Origin: CAYXLI01 sp964464925
GTDB lineage: Bacteria; Acidobacteriota; Terriglobia; Bryobacterales; Bryobacteraceae
Direction of reading: 5' to 3'
NCBI GenBank assembly: GCA_964464925.1
Contig: CAYXLI010000037.1
Span: 1 to 53,367, forward strand
Length of the DNA: 53,367 nucleotides
The position numbers were made by a program, and so were the translations under genes. The notes beneath the pieces are model-generated. The model searched no databases. It saw only the letters and a program-made list of their open reading frames with translations, and was not told the origin of the DNA. Positions 36,795-44,959 of the stretch are shown here, in pieces; positions within the stretch are counted from its first letter, which is position 1; every line of letters begins with the position of its first letter.

Positions 36795-37037
36795 TTAGAG
36801 CGTTCGATCGCGCAGCTGAAGGTCGAGGACGAGCTTGTCGAGCCGACGGCGCAATTCCATCAGTTCCCGCTGCGAACCGGAGGCGGTCCCATCTGAATAA
36901 AAGGCCAACATCGCATTGCGGGCGAATAACGACACACTCCGATAGCCGTGTTCACGGCACGCCTGCTCCGCTCGCTCGTACTGCTCTGCAGATAGCCGAA
37001 AACTGACCATTTTGGATTTGGGATCGATCGCTGACAT
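36795..37037 (-). CDS. Small ribbon-helix-helix-like DNA-binding protein
   Basis: The listed ATG gives an 80-residue protein, MSAIDPKSKMVSFRLSAEQY onward; the longer open frame to 37151 is Pro-rich and not protein-like. The pattern of a short strand (VSFRLS), a helix (EQYERAEQACREHG) and a second helix (SVSLFARNAMLAFY) fits the ribbon-helix-helix fold of small repressors. A C-terminal part (RELMELRRRLDKLVLDLQLR) looks like a dimerising coiled coil. It is the first gene after the EPS promoter and its own leader contains a 9-bp perfect inverted repeat, so it is a good candidate for an autorepressor of the EPS operon. Function inferred. Confidence 0.65.
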   Translation of the reverse strand: MSAIDPKSKMVSFRLSAEQYERAEQACREHGYRSVSLFARNAMLAFYSDGTASGSQRELMELRRRLDKLVLDLQLRDRTL

Positions 37038-37162
37038 TGAATAGTTTTGAGGCCGGCAAAACGGCCAGGGCTTCTGCAGGAAATTGCGGATCGGGGGGGT
37101 GAGGGAGGGTAGAATCACCCCGGTTTCCAGAAGCATTCGCAAAACAGCCATGCTTCGCCATT

Positions 37163-37190
37163 TTTGTCACACGGAAAATTTTGTGACAAA
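37163..37190. promoter_or_regulatory. 9-bp perfect inverted repeat, likely operator or leader hairpin
   Basis: TTTGTCACA (37163-37171) and TGTGACAAA (37182-37190) are exact inverted copies, ten bases apart. It lies between the EPS promoter (37227-37255) and the small DNA-binding gene (start 37037). The adjacent stretch 37192-37207 forms a second stem (GTCTC/GAGAC). As DNA this is a classic operator layout; as RNA it would be two consecutive hairpins early in the leader. A ribbon-helix-helix protein encoded just downstream is the natural candidate ligand. Confidence 0.65.
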
Positions 37191-37226
37191 TGTCTCTGAG
37201 CGGAGACGCGCTTAAATGGCAAATTC

Positions 37227-37255
37227 AGATTAGCAGTGGTGTATACATCTGTCAA
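37227..37255 (-). promoter_or_regulatory. Sigma-70-type promoter of the leftward EPS operon
   Basis: On the minus strand TTGACA (37255-37250) is separated by 17 bases from TAATCT (37232-37227). The -35 is a perfect consensus; the -10 matches at three positions, so the box is moderate. Transcription would begin near 37220 and pass through two hairpins into the small DNA-binding gene and wza. No other promoter as good is seen for the operon. Confidence 0.6.
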
Positions 37256-37741
37256 CAACAATCATCAAAAAACAATTGTAAAGTACTTTCTATCTTTCAG
37301 TTACTTTCAAAAAGAGCGGGGCTGTGGCGTCTGTCGCACGCTTAGTTTCAGCCGAAACTGCTTAGGTCTTGTGAGCTGAAACCATGTAACCGAATCTTAA
37401 TCTTGACGCGCCTTGAGATCTAAATTACAATCAATGTCGTTCCGGTCAGATATCCTGCGAGTCCCCAATTTCCAAGGCGACTACCGGGAGAGATAGTACA
37501 TAAATCATCGCTTTGTGATGAAAATGGGCGAAGCCTGTCCGCCCGCGCTAACGTTTTATTCTGCTATAAACCCCTTAATGCAGCCCATCCAAAAGTATTT
37601 GATTCGGTCGAATCTTGGGCGTGTTCTCCGTTCTAAACAACTGTAAACGCCGACAGCCCGATACCGGTTTGCGACTCAGGAATATTACTCTGCGGGCAGC
37701 CGTTTTCGTGTTGTCATGCCACCCCACGGATCGAGGAACTC
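37256..37741. other. Divergent intergenic region and long fcl leader
   Basis: About 490 bases without a gene, AT-richer than the surroundings. It contains the repeated ACTTTC words near 37296-37318, a stem AGTTTC/GAAACT at 37344-37359, the rightward promoter, and a roughly 300-base leader before fcl with a small stem GATTC/GAATC (37610-37623). I looked for a c-di-GMP riboswitch or a JUMPstart/ops element and saw neither consensus. The length of the leader suggests regulation after initiation. Confidence 0.45.
37403..37431 (+). promoter_or_regulatory. Sigma-70-type promoter toward fcl
   Basis: TTGACG (37403-37408), 17 bases, TACAAT (37426-37431): near-consensus on both boxes. Transcription would start near 37438, about 300 bases before the fcl start. 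It is divergent from the EPS promoter 150 bases away, so one intergenic region would feed both arms of the locus. Confidence 0.6.
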
Positions 37742-38767
37742 TTGAACTTTAATAGTCGGATCTTCATAGCCGGACACCGCGGATTGGTCGGTTCGGCCAT
37801 TCACCGCCGGCTCATCAGCGCCGGTTATCACAACATCTCTGTCCGTTCCAGGTCCGAACTCGATTTGCGAGATCAGGCCACCGTGATGAAGTTTTTCGAC
37901 GGCGAGCGACCGGAGTATGTTTTCCTGGCCGCCGCAAAGGTCGGTGGCATTCTCGCCAACAAGTCTTTTCCAGCTGACTTTATCTATGACAATCTGGCCA
38001 TCCAAACAAACGTGATACACGCGGCCAGGAACTCGGGCGTGGCCAAGCTTCTCTTCCTTGGTTCTTCCTGCATCTACCCGAAGATGTCCCCGCAGCCAAT
38101 CAAGGAGGAGTATCTTCTCACTGGCGCGCTTGAGCCAACGAATGAGTGGTATGCTGTCGCGAAGATCGCGGGCCTGAAGATGGCCTTGGCCTATCGCGAA
38201 CAGTATGGTTTCAACGCCATTTGTGCGATGCCAACGAACCTTTATGGTCCAGGAGATAACTTCGACCTGACGAGTTCACACGTGCTGCCTGCTCTCTTAC
38301 GAAAGTTTCACGAGGCGAAACTCGCCAATCTACATGAAGTGTTAGTTTGGGGCACTGGCCAGCCTCGTCGCGAGTTCTTGCACGTCGATGACCTTGCGGA
38401 CGGCTGCATTCATCTGATGAATTCGTATGATGATTCGGCGATCGTGAACATCGGGACGGGGCAGGATGTTACGATCCGGGAACTTGCCGATACGGTGCGA
38501 AGCATCACGGAATACGACGGCAAAATTACTTTCGACAACACCAAGCCGGATGGAACACCCAGGAAGTTGCTGGATGTCTCTCGTATGAGGGCGTTGGGAT
38601 GGTCCGCCAGGATTCCACTGCGCGACGGGATTGAGAGCACTTATGAATGGTTTCGGAACAGACGCAGTCGTGCGGTAGTCGCAGACCGGCCGATCTGCGA
38701 ATCTCCCCTCCATTGCTCGGTGGGCTCGCAGGAACTCGCTATCTCCGCGTCTAGCGATGTATCCTGA
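37742..38767 (+). CDS. fcl: GDP-L-fucose synthase
   Basis: An extended short-chain dehydrogenase of 341 residues. The NADP loop is GHRGLVGSA (11-19); the catalytic set is Ser-108/109 in FLGSSCIYP with Cys-110, and Tyr-137 and Lys-141 in EWYAVAKIAG. RRREFLHVDDL-like (RREFLHVDDLADG) and NIGTGQDVTIRELA are diagnostic of GDP-4-keto-6-deoxymannose epimerase/reductase. It converts the product of Gmd, encoded at 42.3 kb, to GDP-L-fucose. A TTG start is used: GAGGA lies six bases upstream and no other start fits the N-terminus. The C-terminal 25 residues are longer than in typical members and overlap the start region of the VanZ-like gene. Confidence 0.92.
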   Translation: MNFNSRIFIAGHRGLVGSAIHRRLISAGYHNISVRSRSELDLRDQATVMKFFDGERPEYVFLAAAKVGGILANKSFPADFIYDNLAIQTNVIHAARNSGVAKLLFLGSSCIYPKMSPQPIKEEYLLTGALEPTNEWYAVAKIAGLKMALAYREQYGFNAICAMPTNLYGPGDNFDLTSSHVLPALLRKFHEAKLANLHEVLVWGTGQPRREFLHVDDLADGCIHLMNSYDDSAIVNIGTGQDVTIRELADTVRSITEYDGKITFDNTKPDGTPRKLLDVSRMRALGWSARIPLRDGIESTYEWFRNRRSRAVVADRPICESPLHCSVGSQELAISASSDVS

Positions 38768-38780
38768 AGGCTCAGAGGTG

Positions 38781-39257
38781 ATGGTTCGGCGTCAGTTGAT
38801 TATTCGCGTCTGGTTCGTCTCGCTCCTGCTCGTCGCGCTGGGCTCGCTCTTGCCACGACATATGAAATACGAAAACCAGACTGTTCCTGTGGCTGGGATT
38901 GTGGAGTATACAACGGGTTGCAGCGACAAAGTCGAGCATTTTGTAGCGTACTACCTGCTCGCCATCTTGCCCGCCCTCTGCGTCCGGCGGACCGTATTCG
39001 GATTCCTGGCGGGCGGTCTGATGTCGGTATATGGTGTAGTGTTAGAGTACGCTCAGACTCTAACACCAGACCGAACCTTCGACTACGCCGATATGAAGAT
39101 GAATGCCGCAGGCGTTCTCTGTGGGTTGATAACGGCTGCGCTTGTCCTCGTTATCCCAAGTATTTTCAGGAAACCCGACGAAGAACAGATGCACTCAAAT
39201 ACGGAGTCAGGCAGTTCTGTGATCAAGACCGGTCGAAGCGAACCTCACCGACAATAG
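38781..39257 (+). CDS. VanZ-like membrane protein
   Basis: A VanZ-family protein: the first helix (IRVWFVSLLLVALGSLLP) is followed by SDKVEHFVAYYLLAILPALC with the family's Asp-Lys-x-x-His-Phe motif, then a third segment ending in YGVVLEYAQTLTPDRTFDYA-DMKMNAAGV, which carries the E-x-x-Q and D-x-x-x-N signature. This is a more canonical VanZ than the one at 20 kb. The ATG at 38781 has AGAGG four bases upstream and is preferred; the ATG at 38757 would overlap fcl. Coupled to fcl in one transcript. The C-terminal tail is polar and probably cytoplasmic. Confidence 0.78.
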   Translation: MVRRQLIIRVWFVSLLLVALGSLLPRHMKYENQTVPVAGIVEYTTGCSDKVEHFVAYYLLAILPALCVRRTVFGFLAGGLMSVYGVVLEYAQTLTPDRTFDYADMKMNAAGVLCGLITAALVLVIPSIFRKPDEEQMHSNTESGSSVIKTGRSEPHRQ

Positions 39258-39448
39258 TTGCGGTCAACTGCTGAACGAATGAACCCGAGCGCGCGAACTC
39301 TCATGTTTCTTATCGCCCGAACTTGGGAAGATAGTAACTTCTCGCTTGCGGCGCCAATCAAACCTGCAGTCTAAGGCTAGCCTCAGGACTGGTCAACTGG
39401 CATATTGCAATCAAACGTAAGTACAGCGGCCATGAAGGAACCTAGCGG

Positions 39449-40225
39449 TTACTGCCAGAGCCTATACCATTTCCTGCGAGCCCGAGCAGGATATGGAAGT
39501 TGTTGATTTCTAATCACCGCTTCAGGGTTCAGCCGACAGAGCTGATCGGCGCGTTCCTTCCCCCACTCGAGGACGATGGCTTCATATGCCAGATCGAGCC
39601 GCGGCGGTCTTCTTTTGGTGCTGTGCGCATCGCTCGCGATGAAATGCACCAGGTCCTCCCGAATCAATTGCAATGAAATCTGTTTCGCCGATTTTCCGAA
39701 TTCCCCGAGTAGAGATTGGGCTGTCAACTGGACCAGACATCCTTGATCCACCCACATCTTGACGCGCCCTGGATCGCGCTGCACGGATGCACAACGCTCC
39801 GGGTGAGTGATGATGCAGATAATCCCGGACTGACGGAGAGCAGAAAGCGCAGGCTCGACCTTCACTGGCACGAAGTTGGGGAGTTCGACGAGCAGGTACG
39901 CTCCCTGATTGATCGTGTATTTGTTCGGGGACGATAGTGCATCCTGAAGATTTTCGAAGCTGAGGTGGAAATCGCAGCCAAAGTGGATACGAACGGCGCC
40001 GCCCGATATCTCCGAAAGTTTCGCAATCTTGCTCTGAATGATTGCCGTCTCAAAAGCGTGCACTGGACTGGCGTGAGGCGTTGCGACGATGTCGCTGGTA
40101 CCGGCTTCGGCCGCCGTGCGAATCATCTCTAGACTTTCAGCGAGCGATTCGGCCCCGTCGTCCACACCCCAAAGCACGTGACTGTGGATATCGATCAGGT
40201 TTTCGGGGCATTTGCGTTTTAGCAC
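39449..40225 (-). CDS. PHP-type protein-tyrosine phosphatase (CpsB/YwqE-like)
   Basis: The metal-dependent PHP-fold phosphatase pattern is complete: LIDIHSHVLWGVDDGAESL with the HxH and Asp-Asp, DIVATPHASPVH, IHFGCDFHLSFENL, LLVELPNFVP, CIITHPERCA and HFIASDAHSTKRRPP. In capsule systems this phosphatase removes phosphate from the tyrosine cluster of the Wzc-type kinase. The start is uncertain: a GTG at 40225 puts the metal motif at the N-terminus as in the family, while an upstream ATG at 40303 would overlap the preceding zinc-ribbon gene and add 26 residues. The gene lies away from wzc, on the other side of the fcl arm. Confidence 0.85.
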   Translation of the reverse strand: MLKRKCPENLIDIHSHVLWGVDDGAESLAESLEMIRTAAEAGTSDIVATPHASPVHAFETAIIQSKIAKLSEISGGAVRIHFGCDFHLSFENLQDALSSPNKYTINQGAYLLVELPNFVPVKVEPALSALRQSGIICIITHPERCASVQRDPGRVKMWVDQGCLVQLTAQSLLGEFGKSAKQISLQLIREDLVHFIASDAHSTKRRPPRLDLAYEAIVLEWGKERADQLCRLNPEAVIRNQQLPYPARARRKWYRLWQ

Positions 40226-40283
40226 TTTGTATTTCGAATTGTTGAGCCAAAGTCGAGTACAACAGGGCGAGAGAAGGTTTTTA

Positions 40284-40685
40284 CTAGACTCCGCGACGCT
40301 CATCATCACGGGAGAAACCGAGTGTTCGAGGTCGCGAACTTCCCTTCCGTCTCGAAAATTTATATTTAGCTGGCCGATAACTGACGAAGTTGTGGCGACA
40401 GTACTCGCAACGCCGTGGGCGCGCGCCAAGTCGCAAAGCAAGCAGCCAAACGGTTGGGCAATGATAGCGCTCCGGATCCCACTTACTAAGGTCCGTCCTA
40501 TAGCAGCGGGGGCATTTGGCCCAAAACGCGTTACGAACATCCCAAAGCTCACCGCAGAACTTCAATTCACACTCGCGGCACCGAAAATACAGAAAGCCGA
40601 AGATGCTTGCGATGCGCTCTTTCGGTCCTTTACATGGCGAGACCCGAATATCGCGTGCGCCGCACGCTGGGCAGGTGATCTCCAT
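40284..40685 (-). CDS. Multi-CxxC zinc-ribbon protein
   Basis: A 133-residue protein with four Cys-x-x-Cys pairs: CPAC near the start, CREC in the first third, CPRC around the middle and CEYC further on. They form two zinc ribbons. Aromatic residues follow the first pair (SIFGFLYFRC) and the C-terminal part is basic (KYKFSRRKGSSRPR), which suits nucleic-acid or partner binding. The family is not one I can name. It sits just upstream of the phosphatase gene and may overlap or couple with it. Directly upstream is the truncated end of an IS256-type element, so the native promoter is probably gone or replaced. Confidence 0.65.
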   Translation of the reverse strand: MEITCPACGARDIRVSPCKGPKERIASIFGFLYFRCRECELKFCGELWDVRNAFWAKCPRCYRTDLSKWDPERYHCPTVWLLALRLGARPRRCEYCRHNFVSYRPAKYKFSRRKGSSRPRTLGFSRDDERRGV

Positions 40686-40699
40686 TGGCTTTTGTGCAC

Positions 40700-41797
40700 C
40701 TCTTCACTTTTTCATACAACTCCGACGACCCGCGCGTCTTGATGATCTTGCGTAGGCTCATGTTTAACGACTCCACCGCGTTGGTGGTGTAAATCACCTT
40801 TCGGATATCGCTTGGAAACGCAAAGAAGGAGGTGATCCGCTCCCAGTTCCGACGCCATACCTGGCTGATCGTTGGATGCGTCGCATCCCAGCCGGCGGCG
40901 AACTCATCCAGCCGTCTCGCGGCCTCCTCGGCCGTGAGCGCGGTGTAGATCGGCCGCAGATCCCCGGCGACCTTCCGCCGTTGCTTCCAGGAAACATAGT
41001 TCAGGCTATGCCTCACCAGCTGCACGATGCACAGCTGCACCTGCGTGTTCGGGAACACCGCTTCGATCGCTTCCGGGAAGCCTTTCAGCCCATCTACGCA
41101 CGCAATGAAAACATCCTGAAGCCCGCGGTTCTTCATCTCCGTCAGCAGCTGCAGCCAAAATTTGGCGCCCTCGTTGGCCGATGTCCACAACCCCAGCACT
41201 TCCTTGTAGCCTTCCAGATTCACGCCAATGGCCACGTGTACCGCGCGATTCTGCACATGCCCGTTGTCCCGCATTCGCACATACAGCGCGTCCATATACA
41301 GGATCGGATAGATCGGCTCCAGCGGCCGGTTCTGCCAGGCTCGCACTTCATCCTGCACCGCCTCGGTCACGTTCGAGATCAGCGTCGGACTCACCTCGAT
41401 GCCATAAATCTCCTGTAAATGCGCCTGAATTTCACGCGTCGTCATTCCACGCGCATACATTTGATAAGATCTTGTCGTCGAAACCTGTCCAGCGCGTCTG
41501 GTTCTTGGCGACGATCTTCGGCTCGAACGTCTTATTCCGATCCCGCCGCGTTTCCAGATCCATCTCGCCGAATTCGCCTTTCAGTTTCTTTCGCGATTTC
41601 CCGTTCCGCGAATTTCCGCTCTTGTACCCAACCGGATCGTGCTTCTCGTAGCCTAGATGGTCAGTCAGCTCCGCATTCAGCGCTCGCTCGAGTACCGCCT
41701 TCGTCAGCTGCTTCAGCAGCCCATTTTCGCCTACGATGTCCTCTGGCTTCTTATAGTCCGCCAGCAGCTTGTCTATCAGCCTCGGATCGATTCCCAT
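40700..41797 (-). mobile_element. IS256-family transposase remnant (frameshifted, 3' truncated)
   Basis: The ATG at 41797 follows AAGGAGG and starts the usual mutator-type N-terminus (RLIDKLLADYKKPEDIVGEN, then HLGYEKHDPVGYKSGNSRNG). One extra A near 41460 breaks the frame at KILS/MYARGMTTREIQAHL. The second part has YLDALYV-like YMDALYVRMRDNG with the first Asp, ACVDGLKGFPEAIEAVFP with the second, and YTTNAVESLNMSLRKIIKTR with the Glu. After TRGS the family sequence stops; roughly 45 C-terminal residues are gone and the junction abuts the zinc-ribbon gene. The element is therefore inactive. Its left part neighbours the glycosyltransferase fragment. Confidence 0.88.
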
Positions 41798-41829
41798 CGA
41801 GGTCCTCCTTATCCTAACCGAGAACATCG

Positions 41830-42290
41830 TTTACACAATATGTTTTACACCCTCCCGCGGTCTGGCCGCACCCTCATCCCAAAGAAAATGTTGCGCTCGC
41901 ACCTTGCCCCTGGACCGGAGTTCGTTCAGTCTGTCTCTTATCGCCAGGGCTTTCATCAAAGCTTCCGACTCGCTCAACGCTACTCAGCCTCGAAAGCAGA
42001 AGGCGGCATCCTCGAACCATTTCTTTCAGCGCAGGGATCCACGAGCAAATCACTGGACAGGGAGGACCATGACTTCCAGGAGCGGTAGGCCAAGACCTCG
42101 TATGGGGGTGGCTCCACAAATCCTGACGCTCGTGATAATACGGCGCGAGCTGCAGGTCGTTGTCGTTCTGGGTGCTGGATTGTATGGATATCAGTTCCAA
42201 AAAGTAGCGTGAGGCTTCGCCACAGCACTGCATCACAGCACTGCATTGAGAACTTCTCATAGGCGTACGAATGTTCTTCACGCGACGGTG
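41830..42290 (-). pseudogene. Internally deleted copy of the 32-kb GT4 gene
   Basis: The plus-strand sequence at 41850-41900 (CCGCGGTCTGGCCGCAC, then AAGAAAATG and GCTCGC) closely parallels 32310-32360, the 3' end of the glycosyltransferase gene. Further along, minus-strand reading shows DDLQLAPYYH, PVICSWIPALKEM and, at the other end, SMQCCGG-like QCCGEASRYFLELI, the N-terminus of that enzyme. So about 30 N-terminal and 90 C-terminal residues are joined, with more than 200 residues missing and several frameshifts. This is a relic of a second glycosyltransferase gene, in the same orientation as the original. Confidence 0.75.
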
Positions 42291-42311
42291 GTCATGCTGT
42301 TTGCTCGCGCT

Positions 42312-43358
42312 TTAAGCGCAAGCTCCTTGAATTGAGCCGATACGATGGCCCGCATCGCGCAGCGTGAGCTCCTGGGCTGCGAGCTGCAGATCGTGATCCA
42401 CCATCAATGCGACCAACTGTTCGAAAGTAGTCTTCGCCTTCCAGCCGAGAAAAGCTTCAGCCTTGATCGAATCACCGTTCAAGTGGTCTACTTCCGCGGG
42501 GCGAAGATAGCGAGGGTCGAGCACAACATAGCGCTGCCAGTCCAGGCCAACATACTTCGATGCTACATCCAGGAAATCGCGGACGGAGCGAGACTGCCCA
42601 GTCGCAATCACGAAATCATCAGCAACTTCGGCCTGCATCATCTGCCACATCGCTTCGACATAGTCACCCGCGAAGCCCCAGTCGCGTCGGGAGTCAAGGT
42701 TTCCGAGGTACAGCTTGTCTTGAAGGCCCATTTTGATCCGGCTGAGAGCTCGAGTAATCTTACGGGTTACGAAGGTCTCGCCACGACGGGGCGACTCATG
42801 ATTGAAGAGGATTCCGCTGCAGGTGAACATTCCGTACGACTCCCTGTAGTTGATGGCAAACCAGTGGGCTGCGACCTTGGCGGCGGCGTACGGGCTGCGC
42901 GGGTGAAACCGGGTCCTCTCGTGTTGAGGCGCCGGAGCGGAGCCGAACATCTCAGAAGAACTTGCCTGGTAGAAACGCACTGCCCGGCCCGACACGGTCA
43001 TGTAGTCGCGAACGGCTTCCAGGAGGCGTAGCGTGCCAGTGGCGACCACGTCGGCAGTGTATTCCGCTTGGTCGAATGACACACGCACATGCGACTGCGC
43101 CCCCAAATTGTAGACTTCGTCTGGCTGGCTCTTCTCGAGGATGCGGCGCAATCCTGTGCCATCCGTCAAGTCACCATAATAGAGATGGAGGCGAGAGTAT
43201 GTCTCATGCGGGTCGGCGTAGATGTTTTCCAAACGCCCAGTGTTAAATGTGGAAGCCCGCCGGATGATACCGTGGACTTCGTAGCCTTTGCTAAGGAGCA
43301 ACTCTGAGAGATAAGAGCCGTCCTGCCCGGTCACGCCGGTGATAAGTGCGCGTTTCAT
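42312..43358 (-). CDS. gmd: GDP-mannose 4,6-dehydratase
   Basis: A 348-residue extended SDR enzyme. It shows the NADP loop GVTGQDGSYL (8-17), the RRASTFNTGRLENIY stretch that binds GDP-sugar, YYGDLTDGTGL, NLGAQSHVRVSFDQ, the catalytic Ser-Ser-x-Glu in QASSSEMFG and Tyr-157/Lys-161 in PYAAAKVAAHW. Then come NHESPRRGETFVTRKITRA and DWGFAGDYVEAMW. It removes water from GDP-mannose to give GDP-4-keto-6-deoxymannose, the substrate of Fcl. The length is normal. Upstream is a wzc fragment and then the antiterminator gene on the same strand. Genes for GDP-mannose formation (manB, manC) are not in this window. Confidence 0.93.
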   Translation of the reverse strand: MKRALITGVTGQDGSYLSELLLSKGYEVHGIIRRASTFNTGRLENIYADPHETYSRLHLYYGDLTDGTGLRRILEKSQPDEVYNLGAQSHVRVSFDQAEYTADVVATGTLRLLEAVRDYMTVSGRAVRFYQASSSEMFGSAPAPQHERTRFHPRSPYAAAKVAAHWFAINYRESYGMFTCSGILFNHESPRRGETFVTRKITRALSRIKMGLQDKLYLGNLDSRRDWGFAGDYVEAMWQMMQAEVADDFVIATGQSRSVRDFLDVASKYVGLDWQRYVVLDPRYLRPAEVDHLNGDSIKAEAFLGWKAKTTFEQLVALMVDHDLQLAAQELTLRDAGHRIGSIQGACA

Positions 43359-43394
43359 TGTCTTTGAGATCTTTACTATTTTGTTCTGATAGAA

Positions 43395-43660
43395 ATCGCG
43401 TTTGCGTAGTTCTCGAATGTGTTGCTAAGGGAGATCGAACGGAAGAATTCGGTCTCAACTCTAGAGAAGTCTGGAGGTGATTCCATCCGGTTTGCAGCCG
43501 CGCCCCGCTTCCGATCTGATTGAGCGCGACCAGCAGTTATTTGAGATTCCCGATCGAAGTCGGCCAGCAGAATGGAATTGCGCAACGTCCGGATCGCTTC
43601 CTGATGAAGTCGATTCTCCTGTCCACGTAACTGGCTAGCTTGGAATCGTTCAGGTGCAGC
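43395..43660 (-). pseudogene. Scrambled fragments of a second wzc gene
   Basis: Minus-strand reading gives HQEAIRTLRNSILLADFD (about 43545-43600), which matches EEAIRTLRNSILLADFD of the intact Wzc, with flanking DNA also parallel (from about 43500 to 43660). A second piece at about 43410-43440 matches the Wzc kinase region of 33.84 kb in the opposite orientation. No open protein results. Together with the glycosyltransferase fragment on the other side of gmd this shows that an EPS gene set once stood here and was rearranged. The antiterminator and gmd are the intact survivors. Confidence 0.65.
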
Positions 43661-43712
43661 CGATCGCGGCTGAATTTTCACCAGCGAGCATACACAGGAA
43701 GTTTCAGACGTG

Positions 43713-44240
43713 TTACGCGGGGCTGACTTGATCTTCATTGATCTCCAGAGTGACCGATCTCCGAAGCAGTTCTATGCTGACAACAAGCCGTGTAGAGCCG
43801 GTGCGCCGGACGAGGATGCCCTCGACGCCCGCAAGTGAACCGTATTCGATACGAACGCGCTGGCCGATCGAGAGGTATTCGGTCGGCGTGCCTCCCGCAG
43901 CCACGACACTCCGAATGGCTTCGATCTGCTTTTCGGGAACGGGCATTGGTTCGTTGCCGAAGCTAACAATGTATTCGACAGCCGGCGCGGAGATGACGGG
44001 AAGCTTCCGCTGCGGGTCCAAGCGACAGAAGATATAGCCCGGAAAAACCGGAGTTTGAACCGCCTTGATACGGTCACTGTAGCGGCGGCGTTCCAGGTAG
44101 GTGGGCGAGAAGGCTTCGTAGCCTAGGTTCCGAAGCGCCGTCTGGGCGGCAGGCTCGGAACGCGTGCGCACTTTTAGAGCGAACCAATGAGATAGACCGG
44201 GCACATCTGCGGTCAGAACGAAACAATCACCGATAGACAT
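43713..44240 (-). CDS. NusG/UpxY-type transcription antiterminator
   Basis: A specialised NusG paralogue: the NGN domain reads HWFALKVRTRSEPAAQTALR, YEAFSPTYLERRRYSDRIKA and VFPGYIFCRL, followed by the linker and a C-terminal KOW-like domain (SIGQRVRIEYGSLAGVEGIL-VRR and VVSIELLRRSVTLEI). Proteins of this kind (RfaH, UpxY) let RNA polymerase read through long polysaccharide operons. The ATG at 44240 is chosen because the domain starts about 15 residues later; the open frame to 44390 is not protein-like. It is the first gene of the leftward gmd unit, with the wzc scar between. Its real target could be the 17-kb EPS operon. Confidence 0.85.
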   Translation of the reverse strand: MSIGDCFVLTADVPGLSHWFALKVRTRSEPAAQTALRNLGYEAFSPTYLERRRYSDRIKAVQTPVFPGYIFCRLDPQRKLPVISAPAVEYIVSFGNEPMPVPEKQIEAIRSVVAAGGTPTEYLSIGQRVRIEYGSLAGVEGILVRRTGSTRLVVSIELLRRSVTLEINEDQVSPA

Positions 44241-44390
44241 GTTTATCAAACCATGGGTGGGCAGGCTTCGCCCAATTCCGTCCCATAACGGGTTCCGAGT
44301 GCGTTTACAACACCGGATTTGTACTATGAGAACGCCGAAGTTCAGCCAGACAGAGCACCTGAAGGAGCTGTTCAAGGAGGTAATGCTCAA

Positions 44391-44959
44391 CCGGCTTTGC
44401 AGCTTCAGCTTCCACTATGCCCACACCTTGGCAATGGGGGACATCGAAATTTTTGCCTGAAGGTTGTAGATCGTCCTCTTTTCGAGAGCCAGCATACAGT
44501 GGTTTTAGGGTTCTGCGTCGAAATCTCCGGTAAGGCGTAGCATTATTGTTTGTATAGGTGCTCTATGTTGCAAAATCATTAATTTGTTTTGTCGACGTTA
44601 TCCGTTGCACATCCGCAGTCCTGTTTAATATCGAAATTGATGGGCTTTGCCAGTTGAAAGCGTAACGGTTCGCTCGGCCTGTCCTCGGTTAGTGTCGCCG
44701 GAATCCGAATGGTCAATTGCTGTCCCCGTCTTCCGGTGTAGGCGCGATGATCTCTTCGACCGGTCGAATTGGGGCTCAGGCTATAAAGCGCGACTTCTCC
44801 GCATGGTCCTAAGAAGTTACCGCCGCAAATTTCGGGAACTGTAGATTCCAGAAGTAGTAAAGCGGTACAGAAATCTGTTAAAGATCTAACGCATACTCGC
44901 CGGTTAGCCGATTTGATCTAATCTTTTGCTAAGCCGAGGCCGATGGACGCTATTAGCAG
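44391..44959. other. Gene-free region between antiterminator and histidine kinase
   Basis: About 570 bases separating two divergent units. The centre (44540-44620) is AT-rich. Candidate promoter words for the leftward antiterminator unit occur there, but none with convincing spacing on both boxes. Short open frames on the plus strand (44319-44540, 44647-44844) have no recognisable content. I see no riboswitch or terminator. Confidence 0.35.

Noticed and set aside
43376..43738. 120-codon frame as an independent small protein
   Set aside because: Its only conserved part is a piece of the Wzc kinase domain and the rest is scrambled, so it is a fragment, not a gene.
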